Source: Runella defluvii (GTDB lineage: Bacteria > Bacteroidota > Bacteroidia > Cytophagales > Spirosomataceae). Taken from it: a DNA stretch of 64,000 nucleotides. Every line of letters starts with the position of its first letter. The stretch's first letter is position 1. Position numbers and translations under genes: made by a program. Below are positions 51,238-60,497 of this stretch, one piece after another. A model generated the notes under the pieces. The model searched no databases. It was not told the origin of the DNA and was given only the letters and a program-made list of their open reading frames with translations. The stretch spans positions 124,001 to 188,000 of the forward strand of contig NZ_JACIBY010000007.1 of assembly GCF_014195535.1 (NCBI RefSeq), read 5' to 3'.

Positions 51238-52526
51238 TGGTTAAAAAAACAAAAAATACCAAATATATATCATTATCTATGTTATTAGTGATGATATTGT
51301 ATATGATTTGCGATATATTTAAGTTGCCTGAGTTTGTTATGTGGAGTGTGAGAACTGGAGTTCTTTTAGTTTTTTATAAATATATAATATTTTATTTTAA
51401 TATAAAACAAATAGATAAAACTGGATTCAGTATAGTGATTTTTTTTATTTTATGGCAATTAATTAATTTCCTAAGAGCTTGTTATTATGCTGAAGGGTAT
51501 TGGATGTGGAAGAATATAGTTAACCAATTATTTATATCATTATTTTACATAATAGTTTTAATTTCTGTAAACTTAAAAGTTGTACGTGATTATTTAAAGT
51601 TTTATTGGTTTTTTTCAATTCCACTGGCGATATTATCTCAATTATATTACCAGAATATTCAGCAGTTAAATTACATGCCTCATATATTATTAATGTTATG
51701 TTTTATGTTTATACCAAAGACACATAAGTGGTTTCTTATAGGGTTAATGTTTTTGTTTTTGTCAACTTTTGAACATAGGAATGATATGGGTAAACTATTT
51801 ATAGCTTTTGTAATTGGAATTTCTTTAATTTATTTGCATTCAACTGTTTTAATCAGAGTAATAAAAATACTTCAATTTGCTTTATTATTCACTCCAATAA
51901 TATTATCAATAACAGGTTATATAGGTGTTTTTAATCCGTTTCAAATGGATAAATATATAAAAGGAGATTATTACTTTATAGCGACAAAGAATAAAGCTGT
52001 AGAAAAAAGAAGCTTCAAATTAGATACCAGAACGTTTATATATGAAAATGTTTTATACACACTTAACAAGAATAATGATTTTTGGTGTGGAAGAAGCCCA
52101 GCTTTTGGCGACGAGGGAGGTACTTTTGAAGATAATTTGATTACTGGTTTAAAAGGGAGATATGGAAATGAAGTGGGTATTATGGATATCCTTTTGTGGT
52201 ATGGATTAATTGGAGTTGTACTTTATTTTTTAATATTTATTAGAGCCAGCTACTTAGCAATTTATAAAAGTAGAAATAGAATAATAAAAGCACTTGGTTT
52301 GTATGTTTCTTTTTTATGGATGATGTCTTTTATTTGGGAAAAACCTTTATTTGAAACTTTTTTCATGATTGATTTAGTTATGTTAGGTATTTGTTTATCA
52401 AAACAATTTAGATATTTAACCGATATTGAAATGAAGGCATGGGTAAGCAGTATTTTTGTAAAACCAATTAATGTAAAAAAAGAGCCGTATGAAACTACTT
52501 TGGCTTTCAAACGTTCTATTTCCTGA
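51237..52526 (+). CDS. wzy: O-antigen/exopolysaccharide polymerase (Wzy-like)
   Basis: The 429-residue product has about ten membrane helices and one long periplasmic loop (residues about 235-310, with GEDN-like GDEGGTFEDNLITGLKGRYG), the layout of Wzy polymerases that join repeat units. No sequence signature is conserved in the family, so the call rests on topology and on the lack of any other polymerase candidate. It shares one base with the upstream gene and overlaps the next by 38 bp. Confidence 0.78.
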   Translation: MVKKTKNTKYISLSMLLVMILYMICDIFKLPEFVMWSVRTGVLLVFYKYIIFYFNIKQIDKTGFSIVIFFILWQLINFLRACYYAEGYWMWKNIVNQLFISLFYIIVLISVNLKVVRDYLKFYWFFSIPLAILSQLYYQNIQQLNYMPHILLMLCFMFIPKTHKWFLIGLMFLFLSTFEHRNDMGKLFIAFVIGISLIYLHSTVLIRVIKILQFALLFTPIILSITGYIGVFNPFQMDKYIKGDYYFIATKNKAVEKRSFKLDTRTFIYENVLYTLNKNNDFWCGRSPAFGDEGGTFEDNLITGLKGRYGNEVGIMDILLWYGLIGVVLYFLIFIRASYLAIYKSRNRIIKALGLYVSFLWMMSFIWEKPLFETFFMIDLVMLGICLSKQFRYLTDIEMKAWVSSIFVKPINVKKEPYETTLAFKRSIS

Positions 52527-53718
52527 AGTTTGTACGGAATTGAATTTACCTATTCCAGTAATTGGTGGTTGGATGGAGTCTGGAGCAAAGTCTCTTATAA
52601 ATGATTTCTCTAATCACATAGACTTAGCTGTTGTTATGTTATATAACGGTAATGAGGTAATATACATTGATAAATATAAAATTAAATATTATTTAATTCC
52701 AAGGAACGGTTCTAGTTTGAAATTTAACTTTGAAGAAGTTAACAAGCATTTTAGACCAGATTTAGTTCATATTCATGGTACCGAGTATTCTCATTCTTTA
52801 GCTTATATTAATTCGTCTGGAACATCTAATGTAGTGGTTTCTATTCAAGGCTTAGTGAGCGTATATTCTAGGTATTATTTTGGAGGTATTAAAAGGAGAC
52901 AATTGTTTCCTTCTTTAAGAGATATACTAAAGATTGACACACTTTTTCTTCAGTATAAAGACATGGTAAGAAGAGGGAAGAATGAAATTGAACTACTTAA
53001 AAAAATTGAACATGTCATTGGAAGAACTAGGTGGGATCAGTCAAATGTCTGGGCTATAAACCCATTTGTAACTTATCATTTGTGTAATGAAACCTTACGT
53101 GACTCATTTTATAGCATTCAATGGAAAATGGACGAATGTGAACCATATAGTATTTTTTTAAGCCAAGCTCATTACCCAATTAAAGGATTGCAACAAGTAA
53201 TAAAAGCGGTTTCAATAGTTAAATTACATTGTCCAGAAATTAAGGTTAAAATTGCTGGCGTTGACTTACTTAATAAATCTTTCTGGAAAATAAGTGGGTA
53301 TGGAAATTATATCAAAAGACTTTTAAGAAAATATGATGTTTTTGAAAATTTTATTTTTCTTGGTTCACTATCAGAAAAAGAGATAACTTTACAATATCTA
53401 AAAGCTAATATATTTATTTGCCCATCGTCTATCGAGAATAGTCCAAATTCTGTAGGTGAAGCACAATTAGTTGGCACACCATGTATTGCTTCATATGTAG
53501 GAGGTAATATGGATATGATTGAAGATAAAGTGTCTGGGTTCCTATATCGTTATGAAGAAGTTGAGTTGTTAGCATATAGGATATGTCAACTTTTTGAAAA
53601 TCCTAAGCTCTGCAAGAAATTTTCTAATCAAGGTAGGATTGCTGCACAGTTAAGGCATGATTCCCGTAAAAATGCACAGGATTTGTTTTTTATATATACA
53701 TCAATTCTTAACCAATGA
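52489..53718 (+). CDS. Glycosyltransferase family 4
   Basis: The 409-residue GT-B protein opens [20 protein letters not shown]. The donor domain contains [58 protein letters not shown] (with the family E-x7-E region) and [18 protein letters not shown]. The acceptor domain has [13 protein letters not shown]. The start at 52489 overlaps the polymerase gene by 38 bp; an in-frame start further on would remove the conserved first strand. AT-rich like its neighbours. Confidence 0.88.
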   Translation: MKLLWLSNVLFPEVCTELNLPIPVIGGWMESGAKSLINDFSNHIDLAVVMLYNGNEVIYIDKYKIKYYLIPRNGSSLKFNFEEVNKHFRPDLVHIHGTEYSHSLAYINSSGTSNVVVSIQGLVSVYSRYYFGGIKRRQLFPSLRDILKIDTLFLQYKDMVRRGKNEIELLKKIEHVIGRTRWDQSNVWAINPFVTYHLCNETLRDSFYSIQWKMDECEPYSIFLSQAHYPIKGLQQVIKAVSIVKLHCPEIKVKIAGVDLLNKSFWKISGYGNYIKRLLRKYDVFENFIFLGSLSEKEITLQYLKANIFICPSSIENSPNSVGEAQLVGTPCIASYVGGNMDMIEDKVSGFLYRYEEVELLAYRICQLFENPKLCKKFSNQGRIAAQLRHDSRKNAQDLFFIYTSILNQ

Positions 53719-54323
53719 TTATTTTTATAATTTATAAGTCGATTAGAAGAGCTTGGAAATATTTAAGAGCTATTATAGATAAATTATATTGCATATTCAT
53801 TTTTAAAGGAAATAAAGTAATTTATGCTAATTTTAAGTGTATTAGTACTCCCTATGTCATTGTAGCAAAAGGCGGCAGTTTTTCAATAGGAAAAAACTTC
53901 TCCATGAACAATGGTATCTCAGGTAATCCAATAGGGTGTTATGACCGTTGTACTTTCTTTGTGGACAGAGGGGCAAAATTGAGTATTGGCGATAATGTGG
54001 GAATGTCGCAAGCGGCATTGATTTGCCATCAGAGTATTACAATTGGCAATTATGTAAAAATAGGGGGTGGGGTGAAAATATATGATACCGATTTCCATTC
54101 TTTAGATCCTGTCATTCGCACGAATAAAAATGATCTAATACACAAAGTAAAAGCCCCCGTTGTTGTTAAAGATAATGTTTTTATTGGGGCTTACACAGTC
54201 ATTCTTAAAGGAGTTACTATTGGACAAAATTCAATAATTGGTGCTGGTTCTGTTGTTACAAAATCAGTACCAGACAATCAAATTTGGGCTGGAAACCCTG
54301 CAAGGTTTATAAGAGCACTCTAA
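53715..54323 (+). CDS. Hexapeptide-repeat acyltransferase (LbH fold)
   Basis: The 202-residue enzyme has a short N-terminal hydrophobic helix and left-handed beta-helix repeats: [60 protein letters not shown], ending with NPARFIRAL. The [18 protein letters not shown] end is typical of the NodL/LacA/Maa acetyltransferases, and the TDFHSLDP segment provides the catalytic His. It probably O-acetylates a sugar of the repeat unit using acetyl-CoA. It overlaps the previous gene by 4 bp and abuts the next. Confidence 0.93.
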   Translation: MIIFIIYKSIRRAWKYLRAIIDKLYCIFIFKGNKVIYANFKCISTPYVIVAKGGSFSIGKNFSMNNGISGNPIGCYDRCTFFVDRGAKLSIGDNVGMSQAALICHQSITIGNYVKIGGGVKIYDTDFHSLDPVIRTNKNDLIHKVKAPVVVKDNVFIGAYTVILKGVTIGQNSIIGAGSVVTKSVPDNQIWAGNPARFIRAL

Positions 54324-55151
54324 GTGAAAACTATCGCTGTCCTAATCACCGTCCATAATCGCAAAAATAAAACCCTGCAATGCTTGACTCATCTTTTTGA
54401 CCAACGAGCAGTGGAAGGGTATCAGTTGGAGGTGTACCTCACCGACGACGGATGCACGGATGGGACAGCCCAAGCAGTGAGAAATCAATACCCTTCGGTA
54501 CATATTGTACAAGGTGATGGTACCTTGTTTTGGAATCGTGGCATGCACCGTGCTTGGCAAGCGGCATCCCAAACCAAAGATTATGATTTCTACTTATGGC
54601 TTAATGATGATACGGTATTGTTTGCTGATGCTATGAAGAATATACTTACCGCAAGTAAACAAACCTATTTTTCGGCTATAGTATGTGGGGCTACCTGTGC
54701 TAAAGCGACCCAACTGGTAACTTACAGTGGATGGCTCCACTCAAGTAAAAAACTTTTGGCGCCGAATAGTAAACTTCAGCAATGCAATATAGTAAATGGT
54801 AATTTTGTGCTAGTGCCGAAGGTTGTTTTTGATAAAGTAGGGAATTTAGATTGGAAATTTCGTCATGCCATTGGCGATTTTGACTATGGTTTGCGGGCGC
54901 AAAAAGCGGGTTTCAAGTGTTTTATTGCTCCGCAATTCGTGGGAACCTGTGAAGCAAACCCTACTTTACCCAAATGGTGTCTGAAAACCACTCCATTAAT
55001 CAAACGGTTGAAATTGCTTTACTCCCCGTTAGGGTATGCAGAGCCAATTCCTTTTTTTATCTATGAAAAAAGACATTTTGGTCTGTTAATAGCACTAAAG
55101 CATTTCTTTTCTATTCATTTGAGAGTTTTAATGCCTCAGTTATGGAAGTAA
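54324..55151 (+). CDS. Glycosyltransferase family 2 (GT-A)
   Basis: The 275-residue product starts with a GTG directly after the TAA of the acyltransferase gene. GT-A motifs are VLITVHNRKNKTLQCL, YLTDDGCTDGT and DFYLWLNDDTVLF (metal-binding D-D-D), followed by the acceptor region GDFDYGLRAQKAGF. Family members transfer single sugars such as rhamnose or galactose by inversion. The 5' half is an island of higher GC (58% at 54421-54480 against 23% at 53701-53760), so it may have a different origin from its neighbours. It overlaps the next gene by 10 bp. Confidence 0.92.
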   Translation: MKTIAVLITVHNRKNKTLQCLTHLFDQRAVEGYQLEVYLTDDGCTDGTAQAVRNQYPSVHIVQGDGTLFWNRGMHRAWQAASQTKDYDFYLWLNDDTVLFADAMKNILTASKQTYFSAIVCGATCAKATQLVTYSGWLHSSKKLLAPNSKLQQCNIVNGNFVLVPKVVFDKVGNLDWKFRHAIGDFDYGLRAQKAGFKCFIAPQFVGTCEANPTLPKWCLKTTPLIKRLKLLYSPLGYAEPIPFFIYEKRHFGLLIALKHFFSIHLRVLMPQLWK

Positions 55152-55993
55152 CTTATACAGATTTCGTATTTCAAACTGATTCTGAGATTGTTCAGAACGA
55201 GTTTAAAAAAGAAAACTATTTAATTGAATACAATAATGAAGCACTTGAAAAAAAACTCTGTGTAATTTATTTTAGTAGCAATAATATTTATTATCCAAAT
55301 ACGGAAGAAAATTTTAAGAGAAAAATAGTAGAACAAAATTTTTATGAAATGTATCAAACCCGTATTAATAGTGCATATAAACATATATTTGTACGTGATA
55401 TATACAAGCAATGGTATATTGAAGGTATAAATAGTCGTATATGCACACCTGAATTATTATTTGAATTCCTTCAAAAAGAGACGCAGGGCTATGCTATAAT
55501 CACGATTGGTAGTTCAGCAGGTGGATATGCTGCAGTGTTGTATGGGTCTTTGCTGTCTGCAGAGCGGGTATTTTCGTTCAACGGCCAATTTGAAATCAAA
55601 TCCTTACTAAAGACTAGCAATAAGCAAACTGATCCACTTTTATTTCGGAATTCTGAATCAGCTCTTGCCTGCTATTTTGATTTGAAAAATTTTATTAAAG
55701 AAGCCCATGTAATTTATTATTTTTCATCCATGGGTTCTGAATGGGACAATCTTCAATATGAACATATTAAAGACACTCAGTCTGTAAAACCCATTCTTTT
55801 CAAAACTGCCCATCATGGTGTGCCCTTTGTAAAATCGGCACTACCAATTGTAATCAATTTTGAATCAAAAGATTTGGATAATTTAGTTGGCAAGAAACTG
55901 AACCCATTGTGGTTCTCAATCAGAATGGCAGGACTCAAAAAAACATTCTCTAGTATTTATGTGAAATTGATTAAAAAAAGAAAATGGTTATAA
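55142..55993 (+). CDS. Alpha/beta-hydrolase-like protein in the polysaccharide locus
   Basis: The 283-residue protein has no signal peptide. A nucleophile elbow, IITIGSSAGGYAAVLYGS (G-S-S-A-G-G), is followed by a strand (VFSFNGQFEI), and SSMGSEWDNL plus AHHGVPFVK provide plausible Asp/Glu and His. This points to an alpha/beta hydrolase, possibly an esterase or deacylase that edits acyl groups on the polymer, a counterpart of the acyltransferase at 53715. The identity of the family is uncertain. It is followed by a 209-bp gap with no features. Confidence 0.75.
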   Translation: MEVTYTDFVFQTDSEIVQNEFKKENYLIEYNNEALEKKLCVIYFSSNNIYYPNTEENFKRKIVEQNFYEMYQTRINSAYKHIFVRDIYKQWYIEGINSRICTPELLFEFLQKETQGYAIITIGSSAGGYAAVLYGSLLSAERVFSFNGQFEIKSLLKTSNKQTDPLLFRNSESALACYFDLKNFIKEAHVIYYFSSMGSEWDNLQYEHIKDTQSVKPILFKTAHHGVPFVKSALPIVINFESKDLDNLVGKKLNPLWFSIRMAGLKKTFSSIYVKLIKKRKWL

Positions 55994-56202
55994 TAACAAA
56001 AAGTTAAACTATATTGAATGAAATAAGCCAATTGGATGCGTAAAAGTCCCATTTTAAGCACTATCCTTTATGAAATGTCAATGTCTTATTGGGCCATACA
56101 ACAAAGCCTAATAAAAGTATAAAAATTAAGTAATTTTTAGGGAAATGTTTTTTAAAATTTTTGGAAACATATATTTTAGTATTTAATTTAAGTAATTAAA
56201 GT

Positions 56203-57096
56203 ATGATACCAATTTGTCTTTTTACCTATAATCGACTAGAATTAACTATGCAAACGGTGGATGCTCTTAGAAAAAATTATTTAGCTTCTCAAAGTGATTT
56301 ATTTATTTTTTCTGATGGTGCAAAATGTTTTGAAAGCGAACAAAAAGTTAAACAAGTACGGAGTTTTTTGAAGGGAATAGATGGATTTAAGTCTGTTCAA
56401 ATTATCGAATCCCCAACTAATAAAGGATTGGCAAATTCTATTATATCAGGTGTTAGTCAGGTAGTTACTCAGTTTGGAAAAGTTATTGTGTTGGAAGATG
56501 ATTTAGTAACAACTCCAAATTTCCTATCATATATGAATCATGCATTAGATTTTTATGAAAATAATAAAAAAATTATTTCTGTATGTGGCTATGGGCTTAA
56601 AATTAAAAAGCCTCAAAGCTATAATTCAGATGTATATCTCTACGGAAGGTCTTCTTCTTGGGGATGGGGTACTTGGGAAGACCAGTGGGCAACAGTTGAC
56701 TGGGAGGTGAAAGACTGGCTTGTTTTTAAGAAAGATAAAAAGAAAATAAGTGACTTTAAAAAAAATGGTAGCGATATGTATAACCTATTAAAAAGTGTAA
56801 TGGAAGGGAAAGGAAATTCCTGGGCAATTCGATTTTGTTATTCGCAGTTTAAGCAACAAAAATATTCAGTAATACCTTTTTATTCACTAGTCGAAAATAT
56901 TGGCTTTACAAAGGAGGGGACAAATACAAAGTTCAAGTTCTCTAGGTTTAAAATAGATTTAGACAATGGTGAGAAAAAAATATTTATTTTAGATGATTAC
57001 TTAGTTGAGAATGAAGAAATACGAAAAATGTGTTATAAATATAACAACTTAATAATAAGAGTATATTCTAGAGTTCGTTACATGTTTGAATTTTAA
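56203..57096 (+). CDS. Glycosyltransferase family 2-like protein
   Basis: The 297-residue product opens IPICLFTYNRLELTMQTVDA with the GT2-like first strand, then LFIFSDGAKC, a helix, and VIVLEDDLVTTPNFLSYMNH, whose LEDDLV acidic motif corresponds to the DxD metal site. SSWGWGTWEDQWATVDWE is a Trp-rich segment conserved in this branch. An inverting transferase of unknown sugar. It is AT-rich and starts after a 209-bp non-coding stretch, so it may have its own promoter. Confidence 0.88.
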   Translation: MIPICLFTYNRLELTMQTVDALRKNYLASQSDLFIFSDGAKCFESEQKVKQVRSFLKGIDGFKSVQIIESPTNKGLANSIISGVSQVVTQFGKVIVLEDDLVTTPNFLSYMNHALDFYENNKKIISVCGYGLKIKKPQSYNSDVYLYGRSSSWGWGTWEDQWATVDWEVKDWLVFKKDKKKISDFKKNGSDMYNLLKSVMEGKGNSWAIRFCYSQFKQQKYSVIPFYSLVENIGFTKEGTNTKFKFSRFKIDLDNGEKKIFILDDYLVENEEIRKMCYKYNNLIIRVYSRVRYMFEF

Positions 57097-57103
57097 GTAT
57101 TAT

Positions 57104-58204
57104 ATGAAAAAGAAAATACTTTTTTTGATTCATCTTTCGCCTCCAATTCATGGGGCATCTATAATGGGTAATTACATTTATGAATCTAAAAAAATAAATA
57201 ATGAATATAACTGTCAATTTGTAAATTTTTCTGCCTCTAATCGTATAGATGAAGTCGGCCATATAAACTATTCTAAAATATTTTTTTTGTTAAAAAGCTT
57301 TTTTAGAATAGCTTATATGGTTTTTAAATTTAAACCAGATTTGTGCTATTTAACACCCACATCTGATGGGTGGGCATTTTATAGAGATTTTATAATTATT
57401 CAATTTATGAAACTATTTAAATTAAAAATTATTTTACATTTTCATAACAAAGCTTCACATAAATGGGGTAAAGAGTGGTATAATAAATTATTGCTAAAGT
57501 ACTATTATAAGGAAGTAAAAGTAGTATTATTAGGCAATCAAGTTTATCTTGAAAAATCTAAGTATGTATCCGAAGAAAATGTCTTTTATTGTCCAAATGC
57601 AGTAATATCAAAATCGCAGATTAAAACTCAATCACCTATAATATCTAAAAAAATAAAATTTTTGTTTGTGTCTAATATGATGAAAACAAAAGGAGTATAT
57701 GTTTTACTCAAAGCGTGCCAAATACTAAAAGAAAGATGTTTTGAATTTCAGTGTGATTTTGTTGGAGCTTGGAAAGATGTTAAGCGTGAAGATTTTGTTC
57801 AAAGAATTGAAGAATATAATCTTGTTGATGAAGTTTTTTTTCATGGTGAGAAATATAATGATGAAAAAGATATGTACTTTGCTAGTGCTGATGTTTTCGT
57901 TTTTCCTACATATTATCATAGTGAGGTATTTAGCTTAGTTTTACTTGAAGCTATGGATTTTTCGTTGCCATGTATTTCAACAAATAATGGCGCTATAGAA
58001 AGTATTATTGTTGATGGAATAACAGGATTTTGCGTTGCTCAAGAAAACGTTGAGACTCTGGCTGAAAAAATGATTTGGATGATAGAAAATCCTGAAAAAC
58101 GTTTAGAAATGGGATTGTTGTCAAAGAAGAGGTTTGATGAAAACTTTACTTTTAATCATTTTGAAAATAATCTTTTTAACATTGTTAAAGATTGCCTAAA
58201 ATAG
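57104..58204 (+). CDS. Glycosyltransferase family 4
   Basis: With the start at 57104 the product has 366 residues and opens KKKILFLIHLSPPIHGASIM, the normal GT-B first strand; an ATG at 57086 adds six residues and overlaps the previous gene. The donor domain has KFLFVSNMMKTKGVYVLLKA, VDEVFFHGEKYNDEKDMYFA, ADVFVFPTYYHSEVFSLVLL and EAMDFSLPCISTNNGAIESI (E-x7-E). A retaining transferase of unknown specificity. It is strongly AT-rich. It ends 4 bp before the next glycosyltransferase gene. Confidence 0.9.
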   Translation: MKKKILFLIHLSPPIHGASIMGNYIYESKKINNEYNCQFVNFSASNRIDEVGHINYSKIFFLLKSFFRIAYMVFKFKPDLCYLTPTSDGWAFYRDFIIIQFMKLFKLKIILHFHNKASHKWGKEWYNKLLLKYYYKEVKVVLLGNQVYLEKSKYVSEENVFYCPNAVISKSQIKTQSPIISKKIKFLFVSNMMKTKGVYVLLKACQILKERCFEFQCDFVGAWKDVKREDFVQRIEEYNLVDEVFFHGEKYNDEKDMYFASADVFVFPTYYHSEVFSLVLLEAMDFSLPCISTNNGAIESIIVDGITGFCVAQENVETLAEKMIWMIENPEKRLEMGLLSKKRFDENFTFNHFENNLFNIVKDCLK

Positions 58205-58208
58205 TAAT

Positions 58209-59468
58209 ATGCTTAAAATCCTCATCAACGCCTACGCCTGCTCTCCACACATGGGCAGTGAACCTGGCATGGCGTGGAATTGGTGCATACATTTGGCTAA
58301 GTATTGTGAGTTACACGTTATTACTGAAGGAGAGTTCAAAGACAAAATTGAAGCAGAATTACCCAAGTTACCTCAAGCCAAGAACCTCCACTTTTATTAC
58401 AGCCCTGTACCTGAAAGAGTTAGAGAGATGTGCTGGAATCAAGGGGATTGGCGGTTTTACAAGCACTACCAAGATTGGCAATGGAAAACGTATCAAATTG
58501 CGTTGGGAATCGTCCAGCAAACCCCCATTGACATTATTCATCAGCTCAATATGATTGGATTTAGGGAGCCTGGTTACCTATGGAAAATTAAGCAAATTCC
58601 GTTCGTTTGGGGGCCTATAGGAGGATTAAAACAATTTCCTATACGCTATCTGACAAGTGGTAGCTTGAAAATTGTGATGTATTTTATTCTTAAAAATTGT
58701 CTAAATATACTCCAAGTAAAATATAATAAAAGAATTAGGTTAGCATTTCAAAGTTCTTCTATTTTGGTTAGTTCAATTCCTAACTCTTATGTTGCAATTA
58801 AAAAGTATATTGGTAAAGACTCTATTTTAATCCCTGAAACGGGTTGTTATCCTAGTAATAGTATTCCATTTGATCGATTTGATAAATCAGACTTTAATGT
58901 TCTTTGGGTTGGAAAATTTGATTTTAGAAAGCAACTCCATTTAGCTTTAGAAGCTCTTGCCTTATCAAATAACAAAAGAGTTATACTCAATATTTTTGGT
59001 ACAGGTAACGAGCGTACTCTTATGAAGTACCAAAAGCTTTGTGATAATTTAGGAATTTCTGAGCAGGTTATATGGCATGGTATAAAATCAAATGAGATTA
59101 TTTTATCTATAATGAGGAGTGCTCAGCTCCTATTTTTTACAAGTGTAAGTGAAGATACCTCTACGGTGGTTTTAGAAGCATTAAGTAACCAACTACCAGT
59201 TTTATGTTTTGATTCTTGTGGATTTGGAGCTATTATTGATGAAAAAGTAGGAATTAAAATAAGCTTAACAAACCCCAGTCAATCGGTACACGACTTTGCT
59301 CAGGCACTCAATTATTTAGAAAGCAACAGAGACATTTTAAAGGAACTTTCAGCCAACTGTGTAGCACGTCAGCGGGAACTCTCATGGGATAACAAAGCGC
59401 TTCAGATGTTGAATCTTTATCAAGAATGTTTGTCTAAAACTTCCTCAAAATCAGAAGAAATAGCCTAA
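58209..59468 (+). CDS. Glycosyltransferase family 4, mosaic gene
   Basis: The 419-residue GT-B enzyme has the N-terminus KILINAYACSPHMGSEPGMA, then HQLNMIGFREPGYLWKIKQI and FVWGPIGG, and a donor domain with VLWVGKFDFRKQLHLALEAL, LLFFTSVSEDTSTVVLEALS and NQLPVLCFDSCGFGAIIDEK. Base composition is mosaic: 47% GC at 58201-58260, 17% at 58681-58740, and 52% at 59341-59400 (hand counts). The ends thus match the conserved flank while the middle matches the AT-rich centre, suggesting recombination within the gene. The acceptor or donor region may have been exchanged. Confidence 0.9.
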   Translation: MLKILINAYACSPHMGSEPGMAWNWCIHLAKYCELHVITEGEFKDKIEAELPKLPQAKNLHFYYSPVPERVREMCWNQGDWRFYKHYQDWQWKTYQIALGIVQQTPIDIIHQLNMIGFREPGYLWKIKQIPFVWGPIGGLKQFPIRYLTSGSLKIVMYFILKNCLNILQVKYNKRIRLAFQSSSILVSSIPNSYVAIKKYIGKDSILIPETGCYPSNSIPFDRFDKSDFNVLWVGKFDFRKQLHLALEALALSNNKRVILNIFGTGNERTLMKYQKLCDNLGISEQVIWHGIKSNEIILSIMRSAQLLFFTSVSEDTSTVVLEALSNQLPVLCFDSCGFGAIIDEKVGIKISLTNPSQSVHDFAQALNYLESNRDILKELSANCVARQRELSWDNKALQMLNLYQECLSKTSSKSEEIA

Positions 59469-59580
59469 CAGGTTATTTCTCTGCTTCCTCTATCATTTAT
59501 TCTTTTCAAGCTGCTTTTTCAAGCAGGCAGGTATTGCTATGCTTTCGTATAAAACTAGTTGTCACACCTAATAACCTGTT
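59467..59580. repeat. Nested inverted repeats between two glycosyltransferase genes
   Basis: An 11-bp perfect inverted repeat, AACAGGTTATT (59467-59477) and AATAACCTGTT (59570-59580), encloses a 6-bp hairpin CTGCTT/AAGCAG at 59511-59526. It ends 5 bp before the next start codon, so its pairing could block or expose that ribosome site, or form a weak terminator. Function is inferred only from position. Confidence 0.5.
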
Positions 59581-59585
59581 TTACT

Positions 59586-60386
59586 ATGCTAATGCAACAA
59601 ACTCGGTTGTTGACCATACCCCTTAACCTTGGGGGGTATTCTCATTTTGTAGATTCTATTTTTGAGCTAGCTACCAAACGCACCTCGTCGTACGTGTGTG
59701 TGGCCAACGTTCATACCTGTGTGGAATCGTACCGCAACAAGGACTTTTCCAACGCCATTGCCCAAGCGGACATGGTCACGCCCGATGGAATGCCGCTCAA
59801 TTTGGCGCTTCGGTGGTTGTACCAACTGAAACAAGAACGAATTGCGGGACCCGATTTGATGCCCGTGCTCCTGCGTGAGTCCGAAAAAAGGAAATTGAAG
59901 GTCTTTTTTTACGGTTGTACCCAAGAAGTGCTAGACACGATCAAAGAAAAATGCCGCGTTGACTTTCCTCAACTCGAAATTGCGGGCATGATTTCCCCGC
60001 CTTATCGGGCGCTTACCAACGAAGAAGTGCTTTCGTACCAGCAAACTATCAATGATTCGGGGGCCAACCTTGTACTGGTGTCGTTGGGCTGTCCTAAACA
60101 AGAACGCTGGATGGCGAGTATGAAAGGAAAAATTGACGCCGTCATGATTGGGGTGGGCGCGGCCTTTCCGATGATGGCAGGGGTTGAGCGCCGTGCTCCC
60201 CGCTGGATGCAACGCGTTTGTTTGGAATGGCTATTTCGTATGCTGTGCAATCCCCGTCGGTTGTTTAAACGGTACGTTGTAACCAACACCTATTTCCTCT
60301 ATTTACTCCTGCTCGAAAAATTCCGTCTTAGCCTTTTCAGCCCTCCCATTACTCCCCAACGCCGCATCGTCGAATATTACATTTAA
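59586..60386 (+). CDS. WecB/TagA/CpsF-family glycosyltransferase (GT26)
   Basis: The ATG at 59586 gives 266 residues; the frame opens at a TTG at 59559 inside the inverted repeat. The family motifs are VCVANVHTCVESYR, ADMVTPDGMPLNLALRW, GPDLMPVLL, KVFFYGCTQEVLDTI, VSLGCPKQERWM and IGVGAAFPMMAGVERRAPRW. GT26 enzymes transfer ManNAcA, ManNAc or glucose to lipid-linked acceptors. The C-terminal basic/hydrophobic tail (about 220-250) fits membrane association. Base use matches the conserved flank. Confidence 0.95.
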   Translation: MLMQQTRLLTIPLNLGGYSHFVDSIFELATKRTSSYVCVANVHTCVESYRNKDFSNAIAQADMVTPDGMPLNLALRWLYQLKQERIAGPDLMPVLLRESEKRKLKVFFYGCTQEVLDTIKEKCRVDFPQLEIAGMISPPYRALTNEEVLSYQQTINDSGANLVLVSLGCPKQERWMASMKGKIDAVMIGVGAAFPMMAGVERRAPRWMQRVCLEWLFRMLCNPRRLFKRYVVTNTYFLYLLLLEKFRLSLFSPPITPQRRIVEYYI

Positions 60387-60497
60387 TAGTTGCCCTATCT
60401 ATCCTAGCCTAACGCGATTAAAGTTATCTCCCAATACCCACTTATTTTTTGAAGCACAATTCCCTAAAATAATTATTAATCAACCATTTTATTCACA

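Noticed and set aside
46000-58700. A mobile element carrying the AT-rich genes
   Set aside because: No transposase, integrase, terminal repeats or tRNA target were seen; the composition breaks fall inside conserved genes, which fits homologous exchange better.
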